NCBI GenBank assembly: GCA_028023455.1
Contig: JAQFVV010000031.1
Location: forward strand, 436,001 to 500,000
DNA: 64,000 bases
From: Epiperipatus broadwayi
Lineage: Eukaryota > Onychophora > Udeonychophora > Euonychophora > Peripatidae
Direction of reading: 5' to 3'
Shown: in pieces, positions 25,927 to 39,863 of the stretch
Layout of the letters: each line of letters starts with the position of its first letter
How positions within the stretch are numbered: position 1 is the stretch's first letter
The notes under the pieces: generated by a model
What the model was told of the DNA's origin: nothing
What the model saw: only the letters and a program-made list of their open reading frames with translations
The model's database searches: none
Program-made: the position numbers and the translations under genes

Positions 25927-26944
25927 ATTAATCTTTAACATTCTTGACAGATCAGCTGTGAAATAGATTTACTGATGTAATGGATCTTATTATACCAAAT
26001 CACGTGACTCAACAGCTGCAAAGTCAAAAGTTCATTATTAACAAATATTATGTAATATTCTTAAATAATATTTTATAAAACACAATAGTAATAAATATAA
26101 AATTTAGAGCTATCCCTCTTTATTACTTTTAAATGTATATAATAATTTTAATAATTTTATTCATTCATTTGTTTTTGTTTATTTTTTTAAATCAAAATTG
26201 GAATTAAATTATTTTTTTTATTCTTATGTTTACGTGCCTTTTTTGTATGCACATACATATTCTCATGTACGGATGACCTATAAACATATACTCACACTCA
26301 TTGTTTAAAAGTTATTTTAAAATAAAAAAAATAAAAATATTAATGAATATTTACTTCGAAATAACTTTATAAGTGAAATGCTAATCTAAATTCCATCTAA
26401 TAAATATTACTATACTGTTTTAATGAAATGATATTAATAAATGTAAATATATTAAATTTAAGTGTAAACAGATAATATATAATAACGTAAGCATTTTTAA
26501 AGCGTATCTGTTTGAAGATGTTTAGCTTTCACGTTATTATATACTGTTTTAATAAAAAATTTACAGATTGTTTTTAAACTTATTATTTAATACTATTTAT
26601 TCCAATTTATTTACAATATCTAATTATTATAATTTAGACATTAAAATGAATTACACAATAGTTACTTTAAAATACATTTAATATTTATCAACTCACAATC
26701 ATTTCTGATATTTCCTTTAATTCAAATTATTATCTGACATCCCTCATCAAACTAACTCACATATACTATTGAAATGTTTAGACATAATACTATAAATATT
26801 GAATAATTATTACAATACTACATAAGATTATCCTATTTTACTCATTAACTAAGTTAACTTCCATTTTTATCATTACTATTTTTTTTAAAAATCAGAAAAT
26901 TTCAAACAAAAGGTTAAGCTAAGATAACCTCGGGCACCTATATA
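25927..26944. other. AT-rich non-coding stretch
   Basis: No gene recognised. An imperfect hairpin lies at about 26470-26552 (cagataatatataataacgt against acgttattatatactgt) with a loop of roughly 40 bases. Confidence 0.55.
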
Positions 26945-28225
26945 TATATGCATAGAAATCATATCACCTAAATAAATGTCTGTCCATATTCACTCACTAT
27001 CCATGGACCCATCATAGGTTCTGGTTCTTTATTTCTGATCCTAAAGTGTAGAGATGATTTTTCTTTAAATAGAGAAGATAAACATGAGCAGTAACTAACA
27101 TGGATTTGAATCCAATTATTTTTGTGTCTAAATTCTAATATTTTCTTTTAAATATATAAATGTATCCAAGCTTTTAAAACAACTTGCACTTATTCATTCA
27201 AAATCACATATCACTGGTTTTAATTTTCCCTTTTTATTGACAAATTCAGTTATAATCAAGTGAAAAATAATAGCTTTCTCTTTCTGAATTATGAAAGTGA
27301 AGTTTAAATTGCTTAATATCACACATAAGTTGGGTTAATTGACTTTGTAAAATTCCTTGATCTGAAATATGATAGCCATTAAATATAATGGGGTTTATAT
27401 CCATCACAAACAAATAAATGAAATTCTAAATTTTAACCATGGAATATCTTTATGTAGCTGACCTGCAATACAATGCATTTTGATGGGCTTTTCTTTCTTT
27501 CACATTATTACCATTTCCCCTGGACTTTCATCAGCAAGCTGCCCCAATTGAATGGGCAGATAGTTAAAATTTTATTTTTCCATAGTTTTATAAATTAATT
27601 ACTTAAATAATAAAATTTAATAAATTTTCAAAAACAGATCTAAATGTGACTGTTCTGGCAATGATAGAATTACAAGAACTCAAATTACAGCATCTCCCTT
27701 CTATTTATAAGATACTCTTGATGACATTACTGTTGTCACAATGGCTGTTGGAAATTACTCAAATTTCACTTGATGATGAAAAATTTGTTCAAGAAAATTT
27801 TTCCTCCAATTAGTAAGTGAAATGGAGATTTAAAAAAATTGGATACAATGAAAATGAAATCCTGATTTATAAGTGCAATATTTTTTTTTTCCATTTTAAA
27901 CCAAAATAAAGAATTCCTATTATAATTCCAAGACATTTTAATGGATATAAAATTTTTACATGTCTTTATATAATAATTAATATTTTTACAACTAATTTAT
28001 GAAGAAACATATATAAAACATAAAACATTGATTTTATAATAGATGTTGCTATGATGATTGTAATAACAAAAATTGAAATATGTAATACTTAATAATAATA
28101 TTGATTCTCTTCAAGTGATTTTTGATCCACTTAACTATTTCCAAAATCTATTTATTTATTCACTTGTTTATTCTTTTTCTGAGATTTATCACAACAGATT
28201 TATAAATAGATGCTAAGTGTTAATA
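26945..28225. repeat. Composite repeat R2, copy 3 (module C only)
   Basis: Aligned with 14390-15715 in the same orientation. Shared anchors include gcatagaaatcata, aacatggatttgaatccaat, tacagcatctcccttctatt, ataagatactcttgatgaca and aagaaaatttttcctccaat. It begins right after a short tatatatatg run, and modules A and B are absent. It has no coding frame. Confidence 0.8.
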
Positions 28226-31200
28226 AACTAAATTGTAAATTGTTATATATTTTAACAATATATTCTAACTAGAGAAAATGAAAATAATTATCCCTTAAAG
28301 TTGAGGCTCTATTTCTAACTAAGGAAAATAATGATTATTCTTCCTAGCATTGCAACAAATATGAGACTCTTGAAATGAATGAATGAATGAATCAATGGAT
28401 CATGAAATGTGGGCTATGCTCAGTGGTTGGTTAGTTATAAAATAATTTAGCTATAGAGATATGCATTTAAAATAAATAAAGACATTTTTAAAATAATAAT
28501 AAAATAAACTTTTATAAATTAAACAAGTAATTTGGGAAGAGAGAAAAACTTCAATGCTTCCCCAATTAACGGTTTAAATATAAAATAGATTTTTCCCTCC
28601 ATTCAAACACATTCTATGAGCTATCAACCTTTGCACTTTTTAAAAACAATATCTTCTCATAAGTTCTTGTATCTTCTTTGAAATCTTACAAAGCATTTAA
28701 TAATTTGCCAATATGATCTGATACAAACTCTACTCTTGTAGGGTAAAAGAAAAATGGAAAGTACCTTTCTTATGGTAGATTAGAAAAACTAATAATGAGA
28801 TTCTTATGCCACTACCACATTTATAATAGAAATACTAAGTTAATAATTTACAAAATAATAAACAATGATTGCAGGGTTCTTTTATCTATCTTGAAAATTG
28901 TTCTATAGTGTTGTGTCATCAAACAAATGACTGGCATTCTGGTAGGCCATAGGAGACATTCACTTCTCTTAAAAGCTAATGTATCCTAACATTTAACAAT
29001 CACAATAATAATTATTTAAATATGTTTAATATGACTAAAATTGACATCAAATAATTATCTACAAATTTGGAATAATTATAGCCTTTTACCCAAAATATCA
29101 TTCAGAATAATAGAAAGAACAGTGTACATATTGTCCCTCTACTATCATTGACAACATAATAAAATAATTAAAATTAACTCTTATAATTTTATCAATAAGA
29201 TAAATGGAATAATGTGCAGGCTGAACAATAAGTTGAAATAAAACTCATTGCAAAATTAAATAAGTGTTTGTTCTTAAAATTGTAATCCCAATCTTTAATT
29301 GAAACTCTTATGAAATATTTATCATAAACAGTAAAGTTTTGAGATCTGCCAAGAGATTATTTCTGTGATATATTAAGATTCTGGTATATTGAGAATTCAG
29401 GACCCAAGCAAACATTTCACATATAGAAAATCCCACCAACAATGAAAACTAAATAATTAACAATAAATTTATTAAACAAATATAACATAAAGTATGTACA
29501 AGATTATTCAAAGGTTACAGGTCAGCATAGGTGCTGTTACTGAATACTAGAATTTATTTATTACAACTATTACCTCAAAAAATAAAATAGAAGATAATTA
29601 TTTAAGTTACAACTCCTTAAATAGTACATTACATTCACATGTTTTCAAATAAAAATATCAAGTTAAACAGATGAACTGCAATACAAGGCTGGTATATTTC
29701 TAAGCTATTTTTATTTAGCTGCTACATTAAACAAACATTTAATGATAAATTTAACAATAAAATAGTAGCTTTAATTTTAAATTAATAGACTTTCTACAAA
29801 ATATCCCCTATTCAAATTATGACTTAAGCTATCTTCATTGTTATATAAAGTATAATCAAATAAATAATGTTTATCTAATAATAATAGACTGGGTTTAAAT
29901 TGCTACTCTCATATAATAGCAATAACTTTATTACTATGGTAAATCAATTAACTTATTGTCTATACTATTGAATTAAAATAGAAAAGAGATGTGAATCATT
30001 CATCAGAAGTCATATATATGTTTAAATTATTTTACTGATGTCCACATGAAAAATAATAAAATGTTTAACTCTAAATCATTTCCTGGTCCAGCAATGAATA
30101 TCTTGCAGGTATAGATGAAAATAAACATTGTTTATATGCATTCCCACTATAATTAAGTATTTAAAAATTTTCAATTTAAAATTAATTCTGCTCTATTGGT
30201 TTGCATGTGGACTACTAGCAAGGCTCAGTGACACAATACAAACATTTATTTACTCAAGTAAGGCACTACAAATATCAAAGTGTACTCTGAGGAACTAACA
30301 CCTCAAAACTAACCTATCATTGCCAACACATTTAATAAGACACAATAACCTACACCTTCAATGGTGAAAAAATATATATTTAATTCATGGGGGACAAAAT
30401 ACTAAATGAGCTCTTTAAAGCAAAAACTTCTAGCATTGGGATGGTGGCTTCCAAGCCTATCTCTCAGGCAGTGGATGCAGTCTCACCATCTAAGGAAATG
30501 AAAAAATGCACCAAAAATAATCCTCTCTTGGGACTTAGCTGCATCAGCTATATTATAAATATAATTCCAACTCTATTTATGATCGTCTTCTTGGACCTGG
30601 TCACATTGGCAACACAATAAATATACTATGAAAATATACCACAAATTCTCTTATGAAAAAGTTTAGAGTATAATGGGAAGAGCATCTTCATCCCACAAAT
30701 CACAATACAAAGAATATCTAATAAAGTATGCAGATAATATGCATATTTCAACACTAAACATGAAAGATAGCAAAATATCACTAATAATAATAATAACTTC
30801 AAACTTACATTAAAATTCATACATTAAGCAATGTTTGAAACCAATGAGTGAAAAATGTATCAGTCAAATGACTATAAAATAATATCTTAAACAGCATAAT
30901 AAAATTTAGTTTTAAATAAGAAATACACATACAGACAATGAATAGCATAATACTTATTTTAAAATAAAATGGACATAGTACGAATAAAAAAAATTGATTA
31001 TCTAATGGTGAAGAGTGAAATAAAATTCCATTAAAAGTAAGTTCTTAAAGCATAATAATTGTAAAATATGTACTTTGATAAATTTAAGAAAGCTGTTTTA
31101 TCTGTAAAACATATATTAAATATTATAAAATGCTCCTCATATGAGATAAATATCTCAAATTGCATAAAATATAAGCCACAAAGTTTACCTGCATCACTTC

Positions 31201-32846
31201 ATACTAGAAAGATAGATTTTACCCAAAAATTGTATGAATAGCTACACATTTTGTCATAAACTCTTAAAAATAGTACATAATAAAGATAATAACCTTTACA
31301 GATAAATGTTATAAAAATTAAAAATAATAATTTTACCAATAATATTTTTTAAAACCTTAGTTCCTTGGCAGAACTATTTCCATAGTGAGCTACCATCAAG
31401 GGCATCAAGGCCCTCTAAAGCCGCTTGTCTAAAAATGAAGCATTCACAGTAACAAAAATGCATTTTATTGAATGAAGATTTTTAGCAACTGTAACATTTT
31501 GCAATTAAATATAAAAAGCACACACTAATTAATGTTTTATTTCTACTGACAACAAGTTTGGATTCAAGTACAAAAACACACATATAACATAAGCTAGCTA
31601 TACAAAGATTCATGAATATTAAAAGGTGAGCTGGAAAATTATTACAAGATAACTGTGATTGCATTGTAGATAAATGAAGTTTTCAATTTTTTTCTTGGGT
31701 GTTCTTTTTTAGAACATATATGTTAATTAATTATTGACTTTTATATCTCAGGTAATTATAGAAATATTATTGAAGCAACATTATAAACTATTACATTTTA
31801 TTTTTAACAGAGTTTGCATTTCTTCCTTCTTCTGGAGAATGCATATATATCTTTCATAGCACATGCTGTAAGTTTTTCCATAATTTAAGCAAAATTATTA
31901 TTTGCATAATTTTTTTCATAAATGGTATTAAATTTCCTAATCTGCAAATTAATACGGTATAATTAAATGGCCATTATTTATTGATTTAGCAAACTATTCA
32001 TTCATATTTTAAAATTAACTTTTTACACAACTTCTTAGCTTAAGATTTTTGTTGCAAGCATTTATTAAGTTTTCTTCCCAAATGAAGAGAAGCAAAACAT
32101 AAATTGAAAATTATCCTGGTTATTTGAATCAAGTTATTTTTAATACATTTTATATTTGTAAATTTAATTAAAAGTTATAATTATTTTAGCAGTCATACAA
32201 TTAGGATAAAATAATTGAGATAAATTATACTTATTCAGCAATATTTTAGAGTTCTATTCTTATCATTTAATTACAATTGGAGATTTTATTTTTAAATTTC
32301 ATTCTCTTATATATGATGACTGATAAGAGATAAAAAAAAGTAAATAGTCTTATATGATTTTAAATATAACTCTTTTCACCTAGTTTCTTAAGTAATTTAC
32401 ATAAAAAAATGAAGTTTAAATTCCAATGTTAGTATTTTTTAAAAAAACATATAAAAACTAATAATAAAATTCAAAGTTATGTATTCCTTCTCTTCATATA
32501 CATTCTTCTTTGAAAAGTTCTGGTAATGAATAGTGGGTTGTGTAGTCACTAGGCAACAAGTCTTTGTTTAAAGTTCTTTCTCATACCTTTCACTTCAGCA
32601 TGTAAATAACAATAAAAATATATAAATAAATGTGGACTTATTAAAATCTGGAAAAATCATTGAAAATATTGTTCATCCTGTTGTTAAAAGATATTTAATA
32701 CAGTCTATTTCTGCAAATCATTCCAGGATAACCATAATTTATTCAATATTTTAAAATCCATTTTTGAGAAAGTAAATCATTTTTCTCCAAGCACATATGT
32801 ATATTCCAATTTGTTCAGGGACAGATGCATCATTCATGGTCATATC
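28226..32846. other. Mostly unrecognised AT-rich sequence
   Basis: No gene supported. An 77-codon plus-strand frame at 30387-30620 lies in a G/C-richer patch and has a hydrophobic C-terminus, but shows no known motif and has stops on both sides. A short gaatgaatgaatgaatgaat run sits near 28375. A GC-richer patch near 31360-31430 (catcaagggcatcaaggccc) has no match that I know. Confidence 0.5.
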
Positions 32847-32854
32847 CAATAAGC

Positions 32855-33719
32855 CAGGGAAGCCCAACCCGTAGCTCGCGAGTCACATGTGGCTCGCGTA
32901 ACTGTTTAATGTGGCTCGAATTGCACTCTTCAAAAAAATTGATAAAATATTTTATGTTCCTTGATGGCACATGCACACACTAAAAAATAAACATTTTTAC
33001 AATACAAACAATAACGATATGCAGTGTCAGGTTTCACATTAAATAAAATATATTTTTCCTGTAATTGTAATTTATATGTATGTTACCAAATTTTTAATAA
33101 ATAAAATGTATTTACATTTTTTCTTTTTAACATATTACACCATTTTTTTTTTTGCTGTACACGTTTGGTTTGGTGCTATATATATATATTGTGTTTAGTG
33201 CTCTTGTATATATTGTTTTTATCGAGAAAGATCCTTGTAGATGTTTGGTTTGGTGCTGTATATATATTGTGTTTAGTGCTGGAAATAGTTTTTATCGAGA
33301 TAGATCCATGTACACGTATATATTTTGCTGTATATATCGATGTTTAGTGCTGTAAACAGTTGTTTTTATCCGTGTACACGTATATATTTTGCTGTATATA
33401 TATATATTGATGTTTAGTGCTGTAAATAGTTGTTTTTATCGAGATAGATTCGTGTACACATATATATTTTGCTGTATATATTGATGTTTTCATCGAGAAA
33501 GATCCGTGTACACGTTATTTTGGCCACATTAGAAACGGCGGATTGATACCAATGTGAATAGGCCATCCCCCCCCCCACCTATCTCCCTACATTGCAGGTT
33601 TAGTACCCAAGTACCATGTTTATAAATGTAATATGAAAAATGTAATATATAATTGTGGCTCCCCAAATTTTTTTAAATTCTCAACTGGCTCGCGTCAAGT
33701 TAAAGGTTGGGCACCACTG
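32855..33719. mobile_element. Complete non-autonomous hAT-type DNA transposon (865 bp)
   Basis: The 8-bp direct repeat caataagc flanks it exactly (32847-32854 and 33720-33727), as expected for hAT insertion. Termini are cagggaagcccaaccc at the left and, read inward from the right, cagtggtgcccaaccttt, an imperfect inverted repeat of the CAGxGGTxCxCAACC hAT type. Subterminal GGCTCGCG-type motifs (gtggctcgcg on the left, ctggctcgcg on the right) are present at both ends in opposite or variant order. There is no transposase frame. The interior is an internal minisatellite (33156-33514) and a C-run near 33570. It must have been moved by a transposase encoded elsewhere. Confidence 0.92.
33156..33514. 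repeat. Minisatellite inside the hAT element, about five degenerate units
   Basis: Units of roughly 60-90 bp share tttgctgtatatat, tgatgtttagtgctg, tagttgtttttatcgagata and gatccgtgtacacg. Copy length varies with the internal TA run. Open frames at 33152-33355 and 33165-33347 are made of these repeats and are not genes. Confidence 0.85.
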
Positions 33720-33727
33720 CAATAAGC

Positions 33728-36634
33728 TCATAGTCTAAGATAAACAGATATATTCACATTTTTGTTTTTTAATCCAATAAGGCACAATAAAATATAAAAA
33801 ATGAATTCAGATTTTTTTTAAAAAATATTAAAAAGGTTATTTCTGATAAAATATATATTTTCTTCTGTTAACCATTTTCTTTTTCTTTAGAAATATATAG
33901 CAATTAAAATAGCAGTTGGTCATATGTTAATGTTCACTTATTTCATATAGCATTTTTAGCAATTATATTTGTATAGAATTTATCTTCAAAATACCTTACT
34001 TCACAAGTCCAAATATAAAATGTGTTTCAAAGATAAATATGTTTTTTAAACTGTAATCATCCAAAATACTATTATAAATATTATAATGAGAGTGATATAT
34101 TTATAGCTTATCTTCAATGTCTTATAAAACTCACAGATAAATTGTTTCCATCTTTTCCAATAATTTCTATTAAAATAATGTTTGTAAAAGTTTTTAACTT
34201 TATAAATACAGACATATTCACTATATGTCATATACATCTGAATAATAATCATATACAATTTTGAAATACTTCACATAAACAAATATTTAAATTCTCATAT
34301 AGCATTGAAAAACCATGCTTCCATAAACTCTTCCATTTTCCATCTTCAATCCTCCCATGCAACAGACTATAAGTCTTTGCTCCATAACTCATTAATGAAT
34401 TTCAATCAAATTTCAGAATAGTTTACTGGTAGGAAATTTAGTGAATTTATTCACACATATTTTTGAACTAAAGATTAACTTTCTTTATCCTTTTGACCTT
34501 TTTTAAAAATAATATATTAAAAATTTTAATAATTTACTGTTAGTTTTTACTATATTACTAGCCTATAGTAATATAACTTTATACTGTTTAACAACAATTT
34601 TTCAATACAATAACTACTCTAACACAATAACTACTATTCTAACTTCACACTGTATTTATACCTGTTTTTTTAAAAAGATTTGATTGGATAAAAACAATCA
34701 GATTACAAACTCATTTATATATTTCCTAATTAAGTACTTTTTTAAAAATTGAAAATAAAATAATGAGTCATCCTTTAAATAAAAAATATAAGAAATATTT
34801 AACACCTAATTTAATGTATAACTTTATTTAACCAAACAAAAATATTTTATAACAATATAAATTATTACTTCTTTCTATTTTAAACCAATATTTCATAATG
34901 CAAGAAAATATTTAATTTAATATAGCAATTTTACTCTACATTTATTAATTCAAAATATCCTTTAAAACTAATTGAAATTTTATTTTAAATACTTCATCAT
35001 GTTTAAATGCCTCCACTTTAAGAATAATTTTAGAAAGCAATTTAAAACTTTCTCTAAATTCATGCAAGCATTTCACACATATTGCCAGTCATGTGATCTG
35101 CTACCAGACATAAATGTTGCAATTTTTTTAAACTTACTGTCTGAAATAAAATTTAAATGAATATTTAATTACAAAATAATTCATATAATAAAATATCAAA
35201 TGTAATAATAAAATTTACAACAGTAAATTGTAATATTTTTAAACAATTAATAAAATGAAAACATTTGGCACACCATAAAATTTGAAGAACATTAATAAAT
35301 AATTATTACACAATTTTAACTTACTTTTAAAAATACATTTAATAATTTATTCAATTATATTTAACATTATATTAAACTTTAGTGTTTATCAAATGTTTAT
35401 ATCACAGGATATTAAACATATTTTTTAAAGTATAATTATGGGCCATTTATTTTAACCATAAAATATAAAATGATTCAGCTTTCTATTTACAATTTTAACA
35501 TTTTAAAATAGTTTTAAAATATCTTTTGACTTTTTATGTATTCATTTTAACAAGTTTTAAACCTTTTTTAATATTACTATAATGATTATAAAATTTATAA
35601 TCACCTTAATTTAACTTTTTTTAAAAAATTGACTTTTTAGCATATCTAGCCTTAACAAAAGGGTACAATAGATACAGCATGAAATAATTTGTTTCTCATA
35701 AAACTTATTAAATTCCAAGCAGTAAATTAAAAAAAGCAAAATATTTTATAAATTGCAAAAATGTACTCTGACTAATTTACTATTGCTGTGAGACTGAAGT
35801 ATCATAAGCCCTGACCATAGGAAGTGTGATAATTTAATGTTCATCTGTATATAATACCTGCTTAAACACCAAAACCTGTCTCAAACCTCAGAGTGGATAT
35901 AAAATGAAATAACATGAAGACAATAACATAAGTACAAGCAAGCCATCAAGGATTTCCCACAAACAGTGGATTATGTGCTGAGGAAAGATGACTGAAACAG
36001 TGATGAAGTGTGTCTGTGAGAGACAGTACATGCCAAATCCATGACCCCTATTCTGAATAATTCAGGGAGTTTTAAATTGTTATGTATTATTTTTATATAC
36101 ATTTGTAGTTTTGTTTTTATTTCACTTCCACATCTGGAAACTGAAATACTTACCACTTGGAATAGTCCATTTTAGCTAGAATCAAGAAAGCACAAAGGGG
36201 CAGTTGGTTTTTATTGAGTAAAATTTAGATTATCTCCCCCTGCATAAAGACTTGACACTGGGATCATCATATTTCAGGCAATATGGAATGAGATAAGATT
36301 TTGCTTGATTAAGACCATACACTTTTGCAAGACAGTGTTTGTCTGTTTATTTTCTTTTTTGTTAACTAATGATGTTTATATTTGGTTTTTCAGTATGGAT
36401 GACTAGAGTTCTTTTCTATAAATTATAGGAAATGTGTACATAACCAAGGAGGGATCCCACAACGTGAATGGAATCTCTGCCATTAGAAATGAGTTATGGA
36501 GCTAATGCATACATCTGTAAACAATATTGTAAATGGTTAGCTAGCTTCACAGTCATTATAGTTATGAACTAATAATTTTTCCATTGTTATATAATTTCTA
36601 CTTTATAAATATCTTTAGTGTTTCAGTATTTATA
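33728..36634. other. AT-rich non-coding stretch
   Basis: No gene recognised. 35800-36500 has a more balanced base composition and may be an old repeat, but I found no second copy in the window and no frame. Confidence 0.55.
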
Positions 36635-37215
36635 ACTATGATAGAAAGGGATGGGTTTCTATATTTATTTGTCAGTATGATATACATATTTGACACACAC
36701 ACATATATACATTTTTATCATGTCAAAAGACATTGGAATTTTCATTTGGTTAGTCAAATAAATCTTGTTCAATTGATTTTCATTAAATGGTCTCTAGTTT
36801 GTCAGAGTTTTTATCCAACCATCCATCAATCAATTTATAACAGGATATATATGCACCCATACACATGTTTTCTTTTACACGTCTTTCACTTAAATGGAAT
36901 CTAAACAGGAATGCAGTGGATGCAATCTATAGTAGATTCAACCCTGAAGAGACCTGAGTACAACATTCTTTTTGGATTTGAATTCTGAAGCATAATGGAA
37001 GCCAAAAGTGGGGTGAGGTACAAATGAACTAGACTAAATTGTGTCTGAATTTAGTGGGTAAACCTAAAGTTAGCCCATTGGATGTAGACATGATCATTGG
37101 TTAGATATTTTATCATGTCAATCAGAGCATTTTACCCAAAGACTCTAGATCTGACCATAGTTAGATGTGTTCCCTTTCTTCTGGTGGAAAAGCTGGACTG
37201 TTAAAATATGGACTG
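36635..37215. repeat. Dispersed repeat R3, copy 1
   Basis: Aligned in the same orientation with 62768-63345. Shared anchors are tatttatttgtca, gacacacacacatat against gatgcacacacatac, ttggaatttt, ttagtcaa with aaatcttgtt, tggaatctaaacag, ttctttttggatttgaattc against tttttctggatttgaattcc, tcatgtcaatcagagcat and tctgaccatagttagatg. No coding frame. It may be a LINE 3' region or a SINE-like unit. Confidence 0.8.
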
Positions 37216-38072
37216 GAATATTATCATTTTAATAACATTATCTACAATGTTTCAATATGGAATTAAATCTTGTCATGTAGCATGTTCAATTCAATTATAA
37301 TTAGTATCTTATCTCTCTCTTTATCAACTGAAAAGAAATAGTCTGATATGATATAAATAATATTAGATGTAATACCATTCTGGGAATGAGTAAAGTATAA
37401 ATCATTTGTCCAATCAAGCACCATAATAAATCAGCTGTTGTTTTATGTTTTTTATTAAATTTAAGCACTTTTGATTATAATTGGTTTACTTAGATTTCAT
37501 TTTCCCATTTTTTATAAATGCAATCAATATTCTATTGACTTTTGAAATATTAAACAGGTAAAAATTTTGTGGTAATGATAATCCAACTAATCATCTAAGA
37601 ATAATTCAACTCATTTTAAACACAAGCAAATTACTTCTTATTGGCTTATAAAAATAATATCTACTTTTTGTCAGATAATTTTTAAATTCTTTAAGAATCT
37701 ATATATATCAAGATGTAAGTATGTATATATATATAAACTTTATATATAAGTATGTTATTGCACAAGTACTACAAAGATACATAAAAAAAGTCATAGTTTT
37801 TATGGAATTTATATTTGTAGGAACTGGCATGTGTCTATAAATTCACATATGCATGAATATGAATCTACATTTGTAACTTAGAAAACAGTGAGGGAGAAAG
37901 CATACTAACTATGCTTGCCAATTTATGAGAGTTTAAGTAATTTCTGACTTGCCATCTTGTTTCAAACATCTAAATATTTATTTATCTTCAGATAATGGAT
38001 GACTATCTCCATGTTCTTGGGTTGCATTAATGTAATCTTAAAAATAATGGGTGCTGATTTAGTATGAGCTCA
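37216..38072. other. AT-rich non-coding stretch
   Basis: Nothing recognised between repeat R3 and the left arm of the Merlin fold-back element. Short TA runs lie near 37725-37750. Confidence 0.6.
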
Positions 38073-39625
38073 CCACCATTTTGAATTATAAGAACCACCC
38101 AAAACCCAGACTGAACTCTCCAAGTGATAAATCACATCGATCAATCTATACATTGTCACGATCTGACCATTCATTACAAAATTGCCACTTTCATCAAAAA
38201 TAAAAAAACAATCACATGATTAAAATATTAAAACACAAATTCATAATTTTCATCAAAAATTAAACAATAAAAACTTGGTTTGATCAGACTTTTCCATCAA
38301 TATTACAAATCACTATATTTCATCAAAAATATTATTAAAAAAACAATTTTCATAGTTATAAAAAATCTAATCATGTAATTAAAAAATTAAAACACAAAAT
38401 TCACAATTTTAAAAAATCAAATTTAAGTTTTCTAATTTATTTAATTATCTATTCATGACAATAAAAGAAATCAAATTTAAGCAATAATTACATTTTCATA
38501 TAGTTATATTTATGGAATCACATGACTAAAAAGGCACAGAAACATTTTACATTCAGTTTCGTTATTTAAATTTACATCAATCTTTAAAAAAATCAAATTT
38601 AAGTTTATTAGTTTATTAAACCATCAACACATGACAATCAAAAGGATATGCCCATATGAAATACATCATATGAATTTAGAGTACTTAAACAGAAAAAGTA
38701 AAGTAAAAAATTGAAAAAAATATTAAAAACCTACATGTTCAATAAACATTAAATTGATAGATTTAAAATATGAATTACACTATATTCCAAAAAATTATAA
38801 TTTACAAAATATGAATGTTAAAAAATAATGATGGTGCAAAGGCCGATTTCTAGTTTAAATTTAAGTTTGTTAGTTTATCAAGCATTTTGGTAATAAAAAA
38901 AAAACAATTTCTATAGTTATAAAAAATATAATCATGTGATTAAAAATGTAAAATGCAATTCGAAAATATTTGAAATTAATTTTAAGCAATAATTATATTT
39001 TCATACAGTTATATTTATGCAATTCCATGCCAAAAAAGGTGCACAAACATCTTAAATTCAGATTCATTATCTAAATTTGCATCAACCTTTAAAAAAATCA
39101 AATTTAAGTTTACTATTTTATGAAACTATCTACTCATGACAATCAAAATAATATTCCCATATGAAATAAAGCATATGAATTTAGAGTACTTAACAAAAAA
39201 AATTAAACGAAAAAATTGAAAAAATATTAATTAAAAACCCACATGTTCAATAAACGTAAAGTTGATAAAATTCAAAATGGTGGTGACAGACTCTAAATAT
39301 TAAATATTTATAACTTCTAAACTTCCAAATACTGAAACATTATAACTTTAATTACCAGAAATTCTTGGTTTGTCCCAAGTAGATACTGTTCAAAATTCGT
39401 CTCCTAACTTCGCATGAGATCCACATGGGTTCTAGAAATCAATAATTTGCATCGATATATCAAACTCTTGAAATTAATACAAATCTCTAGTTACTTGCAT
39501 CCAAGTGACTTTTACCATCAACAAATAAGCATGGAAACATGTTTAAAGAAAATAAATAGATTTTATTATTGTTAATACAAACACTCACTTAAAATTATTT
39601 ACATTAAAATTCTTTAGATTTTTTA
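38073..39625. repeat. Left inverted arm of the Merlin fold-back element
   Basis: Contains at least two related sub-units. One, near 38640-38760, reads catatgaatttagagtactt then acatgttcaataaac. The other, near 39140-39260, has the same two strings. Strings of the type gaaatcaaatttaag and ttcatatagttatatttat also recur. The sub-unit order is mirrored in the right arm. Confidence 0.8.
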
Positions 39626-39863
39626 AAAATTGCTTTTCACCTGCAATAAGTCTTTCCGATCTTTATTCTTTTGTTTAATTACTTTAAAATATTTAAATCT
39701 TTTTATATTTAAGTAAATAGAGATTAAAAACTCAGTATCGTTGACATGTGATTACATGATTTGAAAATCTGCACAAAAGACAAATTTTGACCCAAAATCT
39801 TTGGTCGTGTGTAATCAAATATTTTTGTGATTTCTAAAACAAATATTGTAGACCGTAATTATC

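Noticed and set aside
30387-30620. 77-codon frame with hydrophobic C-terminus
   Set aside because: Better composition than background but no recognisable motif, stops on both sides and an open frame on the opposite strand too. Not enough to call a gene.
33152-33355. Two overlapping plus-strand frames rich in Tyr, Ile and Val
   Set aside because: They consist of the minisatellite units inside the hAT element.
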